Part shown: positions 24,620 through 32,090 of the stretch, piece after piece
How the letters are laid out: each line of letters opens with the position of its first letter
Position numbering within the stretch: the stretch's first letter is position 1
Origin: Mariprofundus sp.
Lineage (GTDB): Bacteria > Pseudomonadota > Zetaproteobacteria > Mariprofundales > Mariprofundaceae
Length of the DNA: 32,090 nucleotides
Reading direction: 5' to 3'
Assembly (NCBI GenBank): GCA_021772835.1
Contig: JAJFLE010000021.1
Location: forward strand, 1-32,090
The notes under the pieces: model-generated
The model's input: the letters and a program-made list of their open reading frames with translations, nothing else
The model's database searches: none
What the model was told of the DNA's origin: nothing
Made by a program: the position numbers and the translations under genes

Positions 24620-25621
24620 TTATTGTCGAGAAACCGTTGTTAAAGACTTTCCGTTTTGCTGCCTGGCAATTTCTTTTCGCTGTTCAATTTCAGACCAGGT
24701 CCGGTGATACAGTGAGGAGGTGCTATCAATCAGTATGGCATGCTGGATCGCTTCCAGCGCCAGCTCAAAGTCTTGTTGATTCAGATACGTTTGTGCCAGG
24801 TTATTAAATGCATATGCGGAATCAGCATGATCGTGCGAGGCCTGCAGGTAAGCCTGCCGGGCTTCATTCAAGTTACCCAGCGCATATTGACTATTTCCAC
24901 GGCCCATGAGCGCAGCAAGGCTGTTTGGCCAGCGTGTGATTGCGGCTTCATACGAAACCAGAGCTGCGCGTGGCGCCCCTGTTTTTTCCAACAGTGTCAC
25001 TGCCGTGAGGTAGTCTTTCTCATTGGCTGTGACTGGCAACTCGCCTGCAGGCAGTACCAGCATGGCCCAGGAACCGGCCCGAACCCATGTGCGTTCAAAT
25101 GTGGAAATAGGCATTGCGTAGTCAGGCGTATCGCCGGAGTGAAGAGTGATGCTCTTGCTGGCAAGATCGAAGCCGGTGACAACTGCATAATGCCATTTCG
25201 GGGCTATACTCAGGCCGAGATTCTGGAAAACGATAACCGGATAACCGGCCTTGATTTCCCGTAAAATATTGTCCAGATATGGGGCCAGCTGATAGGCCAC
25301 CATGCCATAACGACGCGGCAGTGCCATCATTTCAATCTGAAGGCTGCCCTGTTTATCTGGTACAAACAGGACAGGTCTCAATTGTTCAGGAGAGATATCC
25401 ACGCCTGCATAGCCTAGTGCCATGGCCATGGCCGCCGGACCGCACTGATAATCCTGCTGCGGAAAAAACGGTACTCCGGCCACGCTGGCCGACGTGCTTA
25501 TTTCTGCAGGTTTATCTTGCATCAGTACGGCGGTCTGCTTAGCCATGCATCCACTAAATAGCAGCGCTGCAAGGCATGCCCCCGCCAACAGGCGGATACG
25601 ATGGACTGCCTTAATGGGCAT
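24620..25621 (-). CDS. PA2778-family C39-like cysteine peptidase lipoprotein with TPR repeats
   Basis: A 333-residue exported lipoprotein. A signal peptide ends in the lipobox LFSGC (Cys25). A papain-fold C39-like peptidase domain follows (about 48-195), with catalytic Cys60 in YQCGPAAMAMALGYAG, His144 in KWHYAVVTGFD, and Asp164 as likely third residue. The C-terminal ~130 residues hold about three TPR repeats (SLAALMGRGNSQYALGNLNE, SAYAFNNLAQTYLNQQDFEL). C39 peptidases of ABC exporters cut after GG in leader peptides, but this one stands alone and should face the periplasm. The start overlaps the PA2779-type stop by 11 bases, so the two genes are translationally coupled. Confidence 0.9.
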   Translation of the reverse strand: MPIKAVHRIRLLAGACLAALLFSGCMAKQTAVLMQDKPAEISTSASVAGVPFFPQQDYQCGPAAMAMALGYAGVDISPEQLRPVLFVPDKQGSLQIEMMALPRRYGMVAYQLAPYLDNILREIKAGYPVIVFQNLGLSIAPKWHYAVVTGFDLASKSITLHSGDTPDYAMPISTFERTWVRAGSWAMLVLPAGELPVTANEKDYLTAVTLLEKTGAPRAALVSYEAAITRWPNSLAALMGRGNSQYALGNLNEARQAYLQASHDHADSAYAFNNLAQTYLNQQDFELALEAIQHAILIDSTSSLYHRTWSEIEQRKEIARQQNGKSLTTVSRQ

Positions 25622-26018
25622 GACTGTGCGCAAACGGGAATACGTCGGTAAATCCGAGAATGTCGGTAACCAGCAACACCACAAAAATAAATACGGCAGC
25701 ACCGATGACTTCGCCGATAAAACCGCCAGCTGGCAGCTCATCGATTTTTCCTGCAAGCATTTGCACTTCTTTATCATTTAGCTGGGAAACTCGGGCTTTT
25801 GCGGCTTCAGCTGATACGCCCTGCTGCTGCAGTTCCTGCTGCACTTCGATCCGGTTCAGGAATGCGACAATCTTTTCACGTTCAACATTCGCCTGTTGTT
25901 GCTCAATGATCTGCTCTGTGCTAACGATGTCAGCATGGGCGAGAGGGATCTGTAGATTCAAGCTGGCGATGACAAACGTCAGCATCGCTATCATTATATT
26001 CTGAAAATTCTTATTCAT
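25611..26018 (-). CDS. PA2779-family exported protein
   Basis: A 135-residue protein of the PA2779 family, function unknown. A signal peptide ends in LAHA around residue 29. A Gln/Glu-rich helical region follows (about 30-92), then the motif LPAGG (95-99), a single hydrophobic span (about 101-123) and a His-rich tail (FAHSHAH). AAGGAG lies 8 bases before the ATG at 26018, which excludes the longer in-frame start at 26045. The gene is translationally coupled to the PA2778-type peptidase. The layout of helical leader, GG, then hydrophobic C-terminus resembles a C39 substrate; that it is the substrate is inferred. Confidence 0.88.
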   Translation of the reverse strand: MNKNFQNIMIAMLTFVIASLNLQIPLAHADIVSTEQIIEQQQANVEREKIVAFLNRIEVQQELQQQGVSAEAAKARVSQLNDKEVQMLAGKIDELPAGGFIGEVIGAAVFIFVVLLVTDILGFTDVFPFAHSHAH

Positions 26019-26208
26019 GAGTTTACTCCTTATGCCCTGTTCCATATTGAACCGCCGGGCAATGCTGCATGCTAGGGTGGCCGGTCAGTTGATTTCTGTG
26101 ATCCAGCAAACAGTTTTTAATTTACCTTGAATGTTGCACCAGCCCGGAGTTTTTATGATTAGTTTGGGCTAGTGGCCTCTGCTCCTGCAGCAATGTAAGC
26201 TGTTCGCC

Positions 26209-27081
26209 ATGACTGAACGGACAATACATCTACTTATTTTGGGTTGCGGCTATGTTGGCGCGAAGCTGGCATCCGCCTGTATGGCTGAAGGCATGCGCGT
26301 GACCGGTACAACTCGGTCTGAGGCGCGGGCCGCCGATCTGGATGTTTTGGGTTTAATGGCCGTAAGTGTGGACTCACCAGCAGAGCTCTCGGACGAGCTG
26401 TTGGCATCGGTGGATATGGTCGTTGATTCGATTCCTTTAACTCGGGATGCATCGGGCATGTTTGCTTCGCAGCTTGAATGGTTGCCTCGGATTGCCCCGA
26501 AACTGAGGCATCTGAAATGGGCTGGATATCTCTCTACCACCGGCGTCTATGGTGATGCGAAGGGGGCCTGGGTCGATGAGTCTTATGCGTGCAATCCGGG
26601 CAGTGCCAGAGGCAGCGAACGATTGGTGGCAGAAGCAGCCTGGCTGGAGTCTGGATTACCTGCCGAAGTGTTCAGGCTCGCTGGCATTTATGGGCCTGAG
26701 CGCAATATTGTGGGCCGACTCAAGGCTGGTGGTTATAAGGCTGTCGCCTGGCAGCCGCCGCACTGGTCTAATCGCATTCATGTGGATGACATTGTTGCGG
26801 CATTGATGGCTGCGATGTGCAAGCCACATGCTGGGCGTATTGTGAATGTGGCTGATGATGAGCCGTTACCACATGTCGACTATGTCACTGAGTTAGCCAG
26901 GATGATGGGTGCGCCGTCCCCTGAGATGCTTTCGCCTGAACAGGGGGAAAATGTACTGTCGCCTATGGCGCTGGAGTTCTTTCGTGATAATAAAAGAATT
27001 TCAAACCGGCGATTACATCGTGAATTATTACCGCAACTGCATTACCCTTCGTTCAGAGATGCGGCTCATGGTTTGGCATAA
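26209..27081 (+). CDS. NAD(P)-dependent epimerase/dehydratase-like SDR protein
   Basis: A 290-residue extended SDR-type protein. A Rossmann dinucleotide-binding motif, LGCGYVGAKLA (11-21), sits at the N-terminus, and the VTGTTRSEARAADL stretch suggests NADP binding. LSTTGVYGDAKGAWVDES matches the active-site region of the YeeZ-like subfamily, and VFRLAGIYGPERN and IHVDDIVAALMAAM are typical downstream motifs. The usual YxxxK is not intact, so catalysis may differ from classical epimerases; the substrate is unknown. A hairpin terminator follows at 27133. It is divergent from the PA2779 gene across 190 bp. Confidence 0.88.
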   Translation: MTERTIHLLILGCGYVGAKLASACMAEGMRVTGTTRSEARAADLDVLGLMAVSVDSPAELSDELLASVDMVVDSIPLTRDASGMFASQLEWLPRIAPKLRHLKWAGYLSTTGVYGDAKGAWVDESYACNPGSARGSERLVAEAAWLESGLPAEVFRLAGIYGPERNIVGRLKAGGYKAVAWQPPHWSNRIHVDDIVAALMAAMCKPHAGRIVNVADDEPLPHVDYVTELARMMGAPSPEMLSPEQGENVLSPMALEFFRDNKRISNRRLHRELLPQLHYPSFRDAAHGLA

Positions 27082-27132
27082 TGATTTAAAAGAGATGTTG
27101 ATTTGTTGGCTTCCTGTCAAAAAATAAATGCA

Positions 27133-27159
27133 AAAAGGTGAATGGTCATTTCACCTTTT
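27133..27159 (+). terminator. Intrinsic terminator after the epimerase-like gene
   Basis: AAAAGGTGAA (27133-27142) pairs perfectly with TTCACCTTTT (27150-27159) around a 7-nt loop. The 3' arm supplies the U-run and the 5' arm an A-run. It lies 51 bases after the stop. Confidence 0.7.
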
Positions 27160-27259
27160 CTTACAAAGTCAATGACTGGCATCATTATCATGGCAACCCG
27201 TCTTTGGGCTGTACGGTAGCGCTGAATGAATCAGCACTTCCTCAATAAAGGAGTGACAG

Positions 27260-27646
27260 ATGGCAAAGAGTTTGATGGATTTTGCGGCCGAAGCCAGAGC
27301 AAAGGTTGAAGAGATCAGCACCGCTGAGGTTGAACTGATTGTTGGTGACCCGGTATTGTTTCTTGATGTGAGAGAGCCTGGTGAGGTAAGGGAAGGGCAT
27401 CTGCCAAACGCATTGAACATACCGCGCGGGTTGCTGGAAGCGAAAGCTGATTTTGATTTCCCACATCGCGAGGAGCGACTGCAGGACAGGGATCAGGGCG
27501 TTATCGTCTATTGTGCCAGTGGCATGCGCAGCCTGCTTGCAGCAGCAACCATGCAGGAAATGGGTTTTAGCAATGTGAAATCAATGACAGGCGGATTTGT
27601 TGCCTGGAAGTCCGAGGGTAGAGAGATAGCAGGAGAATCCTGGTAG
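27260..27646 (+). CDS. Rhodanese-like domain protein
   Basis: A 128-residue single-domain rhodanese. Features are LFLDVREPGEVREGHLPNA, NIPRGLLE, and the active-site loop VYCASGMRS with catalytic Cys85. SMTGGFVAWKSEG closes the domain. Such proteins carry sulfur as a persulfide between thiol acceptors; the specific partner is unknown. There is no signal peptide, so it should be cytoplasmic. AAGGAG precedes the ATG by 8 bases. Terminators on both sides (27133-27159 and 27666-27693) show it is transcribed alone. Confidence 0.93.
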   Translation: MAKSLMDFAAEARAKVEEISTAEVELIVGDPVLFLDVREPGEVREGHLPNALNIPRGLLEAKADFDFPHREERLQDRDQGVIVYCASGMRSLLAAATMQEMGFSNVKSMTGGFVAWKSEGREIAGESW

Positions 27647-27665
27647 GAAGCATTGATGCAGACAT

Positions 27666-27693
27666 AAAAAGGGAGACAATGTCTCCCTTTTTT
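27666..27693. terminator. Bidirectional intrinsic terminator
   Basis: AAAAAGGGAGAC (27666-27677) and GTCTCCCTTTTT (27681-27692) pair over 12 bp with a 3-nt loop. A T-run to 27693 serves the rhodanese gene. On the other strand the A-run at 27666-27670 serves the convergent 42-codon gene. Confidence 0.88.
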
Positions 27694-27714
27694 AAGGGTA
27701 AACGTTCTCTCTGT

Positions 27715-27843
27715 TCAGTCTATGAAAATCAGACTAATCAGTAAGGCAAACAACAATGTTGCAACGACACCAAGCATGCGAATGGATGAGCTGGAGTTAT
27801 TTTCAAAAGCTTCAATATCCCCATGTGTGGTTAAACGTGGCAT
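27715..27843 (-). CDS. Small single-span membrane protein (42 aa)
   Basis: A 42-residue protein with a polar N-terminus (PRLTTHGDIEAFENNSSSS) and one C-terminal membrane span (LGVVATLLFALLISLIFI) ending in Asp. GGAG lies 6-7 bases before the ATG at 27843, and its 3' end abuts a bidirectional terminator. Both support a real gene. The 24-codon-longer in-frame version lacks a ribosome-binding site. Function is unknown; tail-anchored small proteins of this kind often bind larger membrane complexes. Confidence 0.6.
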   Translation of the reverse strand: MPRLTTHGDIEAFENNSSSSIRMLGVVATLLFALLISLIFID

Positions 27844-27969
27844 GTCTTCTCCGTTTTGCGGCATAGATGGGTTAAGGCTGCACGGGCTTATGACATAAGC
27901 TGTGATGGGGAACACCTATTTATGCCTCAGTACTGGTGCCTGGCGATTTCTTTCTGCTAAACTGCCTGC

Positions 27970-28350
27970 ATGAACTCAGAACAATTTCGATGTGCTGCTG
28001 AGCAACTGTTCAATGAGCTGCCTGCAGAATTTCGCAGACTTATGGAAAATGTTGTCATTATTACAGATGACTTTGCCACTGATGAGGTGCTTACCTCCAT
28101 GCAGATTGAATCACGCTACGAGCTGCTCGGTTTGTATGAGGGGCTGCCGATCACTGAACGTCAGTCTGTCGAATCGGGAGTGTTACCGGATATGATTCAC
28201 CTCTATCGCAAGCCCATCTTGGCCATGCAGGCTGAGAGTGGGGAATGTCTGTCCACTTGTATCAGAGATGTGCTGGTGCACGAGATTGGTCATCATTTTG
28301 GTTTTTCAGATGCCCAAATGCATGCGATAGAACGAAAGAGAGCCTCATAG
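27970..28350 (+). CDS. Zincin-like metallopeptidase family protein
   Basis: A 126-residue protein of the short zincin-like (PF06262-type) family. The zinc motif HEIGHHFGFSD (104-114) gives metal ligands His104, His108 and Asp114 and catalytic Glu105, close to the C-terminus as usual for the family. Upstream, ENVVIITDDFATDE, LLGLYEGLPITER and PDMIHLYRKPI are typical. Substrates are unknown. There is no signal peptide. No good Shine-Dalgarno precedes the ATG at 27970. Confidence 0.9.
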   Translation: MNSEQFRCAAEQLFNELPAEFRRLMENVVIITDDFATDEVLTSMQIESRYELLGLYEGLPITERQSVESGVLPDMIHLYRKPILAMQAESGECLSTCIRDVLVHEIGHHFGFSDAQMHAIERKRAS

Positions 28351-28374
28351 ATTTTTTGTGACGTCGCTAAACAG

Positions 28375-28415
28375 GCTTGCTTCGAGCAAGCGACCTGCTG
28401 ATGTGCTATGCAGGT
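28375..28415 (+). other. Two adjacent stem-loops upstream of fabI
   Basis: GCTTGCT/AGCAAGC (28375-28381 and 28385-28391) forms a 7-bp stem with a TCG loop. ACCTGC/GCAGGT (28393-28398 and 28410-28415) forms a 6-bp stem directly after it. No U-run follows. They lie between the metallopeptidase stop and the fabI start and may be a weak terminator or leader structure. Confidence 0.5.
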
Positions 28416-28496
28416 GAGCGAATACGGCACTACGTGCGCTTTGCCACTGCTGCTGATATTATTTCGCCTTAAGAGAAATGAGCAGGAGAGTTATAC

Positions 28497-29279
28497 GTGG
28501 GTATTCTTGACGGTAAAAAAGGCCTGATTCTTGGTGTGGCCAATAATAAATCTATTGCGTGGGGTGTTGCACAGGCAGCCAAACGCGAAGGTGCAACCCT
28601 CGGATTTAACTATCTTGGTGAAATGATGGAAAAACGTGTGCGTCCATTGGCTGAGAGTCTGGATGCCGAGATCATTGCGCCGATGAACGTTTCCGAGGAA
28701 ACCAGCATTGATGCCTTTTTCGCACAGGTGAAAGAGCAGTGGGGCGAGATCGATTTTATTGTGCATTCGATCGCTTTTGCCAATAAAGATGCCTTGCAGA
28801 ATGGTTTCTCAAAAACAACACGTGAAGATTTCCATCTTGCACTGGATGTTTCCGCATACTCGTTTGTAGCTTGTGCTCAACGCGCGGCCCCTATGATGAA
28901 AGAGGGCGGTAGCATGGTCACCATGTCGTATCTGGGCGCTGAACGTGCGGTTCCGGGATATGGTGTTATGGGTGTTGCCAAAGCTGCACTTGAGGCGTCA
29001 ACACGTTATCTTGCGCAGGATCTCGGCACACAAGGCATTCGTGTGAATTCTGTCTCGGCAGGGCCGATCAAAACGCTGGCAGCATCGGCAGTCGGTGATT
29101 TCCGTAAGCTGATGGAGAAAAGCGCGCGCGGCTCCATGCTGGGGCGCAATGTGTCGCAGCTTGAGGTGGGTAATACCACGGTTTATCTGCTTTCCGATCT
29201 GGCATCTGGTGTGACAGGTGAACTGCATTATGTCGATGCCGGTTTCCATATCGGTGCAGGCGATCCGGAAATCGATTAA
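28497..29279 (+). CDS. fabI: Enoyl-[acyl-carrier-protein] reductase (NADH)
   Basis: FabI reduces trans-2-enoyl-ACP in the last step of each fatty acid elongation round and is the target of triclosan-type inhibitors. The 260-residue protein shows the variant nucleotide-binding motif [24 protein letters not shown], and the active site Tyr145, Tyr155 and Lys162 (Y-X6-[10 protein letters not shown]). The start is GTG at 28497 with AGGAG about 8 bases upstream. The stop lies 2 bp before the aroC start, so the two are probably cotranscribed. Confidence 0.97.
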   Translation: MGILDGKKGLILGVANNKSIAWGVAQAAKREGATLGFNYLGEMMEKRVRPLAESLDAEIIAPMNVSEETSIDAFFAQVKEQWGEIDFIVHSIAFANKDALQNGFSKTTREDFHLALDVSAYSFVACAQRAAPMMKEGGSMVTMSYLGAERAVPGYGVMGVAKAALEASTRYLAQDLGTQGIRVNSVSAGPIKTLAASAVGDFRKLMEKSARGSMLGRNVSQLEVGNTTVYLLSDLASGVTGELHYVDAGFHIGAGDPEID

Positions 29280-29281
29280 TC

Positions 29282-30343
29282 GTGTCCGGCTCCTCTTTCG
29301 GACAAATATTCAGGGTTACAACTGCAGGCGAGTCGCATGGCGCGGCCCTCGTGGTCATTGTTGAAGGGTGTCCCGCAGGTCTCTCTTTAAGCGAAGCGGA
29401 CATCCAGCCCGATCTGGATAGACGTAAACCGGGTCAGTCCAAATATACCACCCAGCGCCGCGAGGCGGATGAAGTGGAGATTCTCTCCGGTGTCTTCGAT
29501 GGCAAAACGACAGGTTGTCCCATAGCGCTACTGATTCGCAATACAGATCAGCGCAGCAAAGATTACTCCGAGATCAAAGATAAGTTCCGTCCGGGTCATG
29601 CCGATTTCACCTATTTCGAGAAATATGGTCTGCGTGATTATCGCGGTGGTGGCCGATCTTCGGCACGTGAAACTGCGGTTCGCGTCGCTGCTGGTGCTGT
29701 GGCCAAGAAGTTGTTGGCGGAATCGGGCATCTCTATTCTGGGTTGGGTAGATCAGATCGGGCCGGTGAAGGCCAATCCGTCAGCTTTCAATGCCGATGAG
29801 ATTAGCAATAACCCGTTTTTCTGTCCCGACGTCGATGCGGCTGAACAGATGGCAGAATTCATGGATGTGCTGCGTAAAACAGGTGATTCCATTGGCGCCG
29901 GTGTCACTGTTGAGGCGCACGGTATGATTCCGGGCCTGGGCGAACCCGTATTTGATCGACTCGATGCCGACATTGCCAAATCATTGATGAATATTCCTGC
30001 CGTGAAAGCTGTGGAAATTGGTGATGGCATGTCTTGCATAGAGGCCAGAGGTTCTGAGTTTGGTGATGCGATTCGTATGGATGGTTTCCAGAGTAATCAT
30101 GCCGGCGGTATTCTCGGCGGTATCTCCAATGGCGATACCATTCGTGCACGTATGGCGCTGAAACCGACCTCATCCATTCTCACATCACGACCAACAGTTG
30201 ATATCCATGGCAATGAAACGGATATTGTAACCAAGGGCCGACACGATCCATGTGTAGGTATCAGGGCCGTACCCATTGCCGAAGCGATGCTGGCACTGGT
30301 GCTGGCCGATCATCTGTTGCGTCACCGGGCTAGCAGAATCTGA
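29282..30343 (+). CDS. aroC: Chorismate synthase
   Basis: AroC converts 5-enolpyruvylshikimate-3-phosphate to chorismate with reduced FMN. The 353-residue protein carries the family signatures [18 protein letters not shown], the Arg-rich [31 protein letters not shown] and [17 protein letters not shown], and [19 protein letters not shown] near the C-terminus. The GTG start is 2 bp after the fabI stop. It converges on the mlaA-type gene with only 7 bp between stop codons. Together with aroE at 1200 it places two shikimate enzymes in the window, in separate units. Confidence 0.97.
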   Translation: MSGSSFGQIFRVTTAGESHGAALVVIVEGCPAGLSLSEADIQPDLDRRKPGQSKYTTQRREADEVEILSGVFDGKTTGCPIALLIRNTDQRSKDYSEIKDKFRPGHADFTYFEKYGLRDYRGGGRSSARETAVRVAAGAVAKKLLAESGISILGWVDQIGPVKANPSAFNADEISNNPFFCPDVDAAEQMAEFMDVLRKTGDSIGAGVTVEAHGMIPGLGEPVFDRLDADIAKSLMNIPAVKAVEIGDGMSCIEARGSEFGDAIRMDGFQSNHAGGILGGISNGDTIRARMALKPTSSILTSRPTVDIHGNETDIVTKGRHDPCVGIRAVPIAEAMLALVLADHLLRHRASRI

Positions 30344-30350
30344 GTCTTGC

Positions 30351-31544
30351 TTACTGTGACAGCTCCAGCCAGGCACCGGTCAAGCCTGTTTTGTCGCTGA
30401 TTTCCTGCATCTTTTGCTGTGCCTGTTTGTTGCCTAGATGTTCCGTGTGGCGGAGGCGATACCATGTTTTGCCACTGAGGCTTACCTGCTTGATATCTGT
30501 TTCAAAACCATAGCCTTTAAGTCTCGCCTGCTCGGCAGATGCTTTGGCTTTGGTCTCATGCGATGTCAGATTGATAACATATGTCTGTAGAGCTGTGCCC
30601 CTGGTAACAGGCTGCGCGCTGGCTGAATTCAAGGGCGGATTGGCCGAATCGATTTCAGTGACCGGCTGAGCTGCTATGTTTTCAGCTGAGGCAGCTGGCA
30701 TTTCAGCCTCGTTCATGGCTACTTTCGTTCCGTTTTCTGCGATTGCAGATTCTTGAATAACATCATTGCTTTGCAATGAAGTTGCTTCATTATCCAAGCT
30801 CTGTTCATCATCGCCCCAGACATCTTCTTCCCATCCATCATCAGTTGATTCAATTTTTGGCGGGTTACCGTCATATATTTTATATTCACGGTTCTGTCGC
30901 CATGCCTCACGCGTAAATACATACGGATCCAGTGCAAGCTCATCACGCGCATTGGATGCATCAAGCAATTGTGCCCGTTTATCGACGTATTTCAGAACAG
31001 CAATAGGGATGGTGACTTGCGGGGCGAGAACAAAACCTGCCCAGAACAGCGGGTCAGTTGCCGTGGCAGTCAAAAAATCCGGCGTATCGCGCACCGAGTT
31101 AGGTCCCAGGAGCGGGTAAACAATATAGGCACCCTGTCCTGCGCCCCAAACAGCAAGTGTCTGTCCGAAGTCTTCTTCATGGCGCTCCAGCCCCATGGAT
31201 GATGCCACATCAACGAGGCCACCGGCACCGAGTGTGGTATTGATAAGGAAGCGGGAGAGATCGGCTACTCCCTGTGCGCCCTTACCCTGCAGAAAGTCAT
31301 TCAGCACGGTGTTTAAATAGGTCACATTGTCGAAGAAGTTGGAAACAGCCGTACGCACAGGTTTGGGGACTGCTGCGGTGTAGCCTTTTGCAGCGGGTTT
31401 GAGTGTGATGCGGTCAACCGTATCGTTGACGGTGTCCATGCCACGGTTGACCGGTTCAATGGGGTCATGGTTGTTTTCTGTGGTAGCACAGGCTGACAGG
31501 GTCAAAACCAGTGCCAGCACCATAAGTAGTCGGCTACGATTCAT
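30351..31544 (-). CDS. mlaA: MlaA/VacJ lipoprotein fused to a C-terminal SPOR domain
   Basis: MlaA is the outer-membrane lipoprotein that removes misplaced phospholipids from the outer leaflet for retrograde transport by the Mla system. The lipobox is LSAC (Cys19). The MlaA domain spans about 30-230: DPIEPVNRGMDTVND, TYLNTVLNDFLQGK, LGAGGLVDVASSMG, then GPNSVRDTPDF. An acidic low-complexity linker follows (about 236-315), then a SPOR domain (316-397, YVINLTSH to AWLELS) of the kind that binds denuded septal peptidoglycan. At 397 residues it is about 150 longer than E. coli MlaA. The rest of the Mla system is not in the window. Confidence 0.92.
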   Translation of the reverse strand: MNRSRLLMVLALVLTLSACATTENNHDPIEPVNRGMDTVNDTVDRITLKPAAKGYTAAVPKPVRTAVSNFFDNVTYLNTVLNDFLQGKGAQGVADLSRFLINTTLGAGGLVDVASSMGLERHEEDFGQTLAVWGAGQGAYIVYPLLGPNSVRDTPDFLTATATDPLFWAGFVLAPQVTIPIAVLKYVDKRAQLLDASNARDELALDPYVFTREAWRQNREYKIYDGNPPKIESTDDGWEEDVWGDDEQSLDNEATSLQSNDVIQESAIAENGTKVAMNEAEMPAASAENIAAQPVTEIDSANPPLNSASAQPVTRGTALQTYVINLTSHETKAKASAEQARLKGYGFETDIKQVSLSGKTWYRLRHTEHLGNKQAQQKMQEISDKTGLTGAWLELSQ

Positions 31545-31601
31545 GGTATCAATTATGCCTTTGCCAAAACTAAATGCACGAATAAGCAGTGGCTAAAGCC
31601 A

Positions 31602-32090
31602 TCACGGGCAGGGGTTCGGGTTGTCATTGTGCACATTTTCGATATCTGCAATGCATTCATGTGAAAGTTTCACCTCGTAGCTTGTGATATTATCCGCCAG
31701 TTGCTGCATGTCGGTAGCACCGATGATGGTCGATGTTACAAATGGCTGCTGGCGAATAAAAGCTAAAGCCATTTGAGCAGGATTGATGCCATGTTTGTGT
31801 GCGATATCTACGTAAGCTGCGGTTGCATTGATACCTCTGGAGCCTGAGTAGCGGGTGTAGCTGTCAAACAGGGTGAGTCTGGCAGATTGCGGCCTGCTTC
31901 CGTTCAGGTATTTTCCGGAGAGGGTGCCAAAAGCAAGCGGTGAATAAGCCAGCAGCCCCACCTGTTCACGACAGGATATTTCGGCAAGGCCAATCTCATA
32001 GGAGCGGTTGAGCAGGTTGTACGGGTTCTGGATGGATGCGATACGTGGCAAGTCAGACGTTTCTGCCAGCTTCAGGTATTGCATGGCACC
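31602..32090 (-). CDS. Aldo/keto reductase, Tas-like (5' part outside the window)
   Basis: The last 162 codons of an NADP(H)-dependent aldo/keto reductase; the frame runs off the window edge. IQNPYNLLNRSYEIGLAEI, GLLAYSPLAFGTLSGKYL, QMALAFIRQQPFVTSTIIGA and the C-terminal DIENVHNDNPNPCP match the Tas-like subfamily. The catalytic Asp-Tyr-Lys-His residues lie in the missing N-terminal part. It is upstream of and on the same strand as the mlaA gene, with a 57-bp gap, so cotranscription is possible. The physiological substrate is unknown. Confidence 0.92.
   Translation of the reverse strand, partial: GAMQYLKLAETSDLPRIASIQNPYNLLNRSYEIGLAEISCREQVGLLAYSPLAFGTLSGKYLNGSRPQSARLTLFDSYTRYSGSRGINATAAYVDIAHKHGINPAQMALAFIRQQPFVTSTIIGATDMQQLADNITSYEVKLSHECIADIENVHNDNPNPCP

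Overview
The window comes from the chromosome of a Gram-negative bacterium. It carries lipoproteins with lipoboxes, an MlaA outer-membrane lipid-transport protein, FabI and a type IV pilus gene block. It is evidently an autotroph: a form IA (IAq-type) RubisCO locus runs cbbR, cbbL, cbbS, an unknown ORF, cbbQ, cbbO and a second unknown ORF. No carboxysome genes are present. The gene content and protein style suggest a Zetaproteobacterium related to Mariprofundus (an inference from recall; no search was run). There are no rRNA, tRNA, CRISPR, IS or phage genes, and no gene-free stretch exceeds about 300 bases. The largest spacers are 21321-21573 and 14811-15007.

Layout. 1-1021: the 3' end of glmS converges on a yceH/DUF480 gene. 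1200-9310: a tightly packed + strand run of aroE, pilB, pilC, pilS, pilR, pilD and coaE, mostly with overlapping stop and start codons. It encodes the pilus assembly ATPase, inner-membrane platform, prepilin peptidase and the PilS/PilR two-component pair, flanked by shikimate and CoA biosynthesis genes. A consensus sigma-54 promoter sequence lies inside aroE, and a cluster of GACAAAC heptamers lies just upstream of aroE. 9347-11336: a promoter, a structured leader and rho, whose product has a long basic N-terminal extension. 11377-18589: divergent cbbR and the RubisCO operon. Its spacers are unusually rich in inverted repeats: a perfect 13-bp stem between cbbL and cbbS, an intrinsic terminator after cbbS, a palindrome beside a possible -10 box, and five back-to-back stem-loops before cbbQ.

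18733-21320: a visibly GC-richer segment with a HAD nucleotidase, a YihY-type membrane protein and a DUF6172 protein. Each of the two minus-strand genes is followed just past its stop codon by a homopolymeric C tract (G on the + strand). 21574-27081: selO, an unknown small protein, a three-gene minus-strand unit (PA2779-family exported protein, PA2778-family C39-like lipoprotein peptidase, membrane protein), then an NAD-dependent epimerase-like gene. 27260-32090: rhodanese, a 42-residue membrane peptide, a zincin-like metalloprotease, fabI-aroC, a fused MlaA-SPOR lipoprotein and a truncated aldo/keto reductase.

The strongest candidates for undescribed biology are the five-hairpin array and the unknown ORFs in the RubisCO operon, the exported peptidase plus GG-motif partner (PA2778/PA2779), and the possible PilR/sigma-54 control element hidden in and before aroE.
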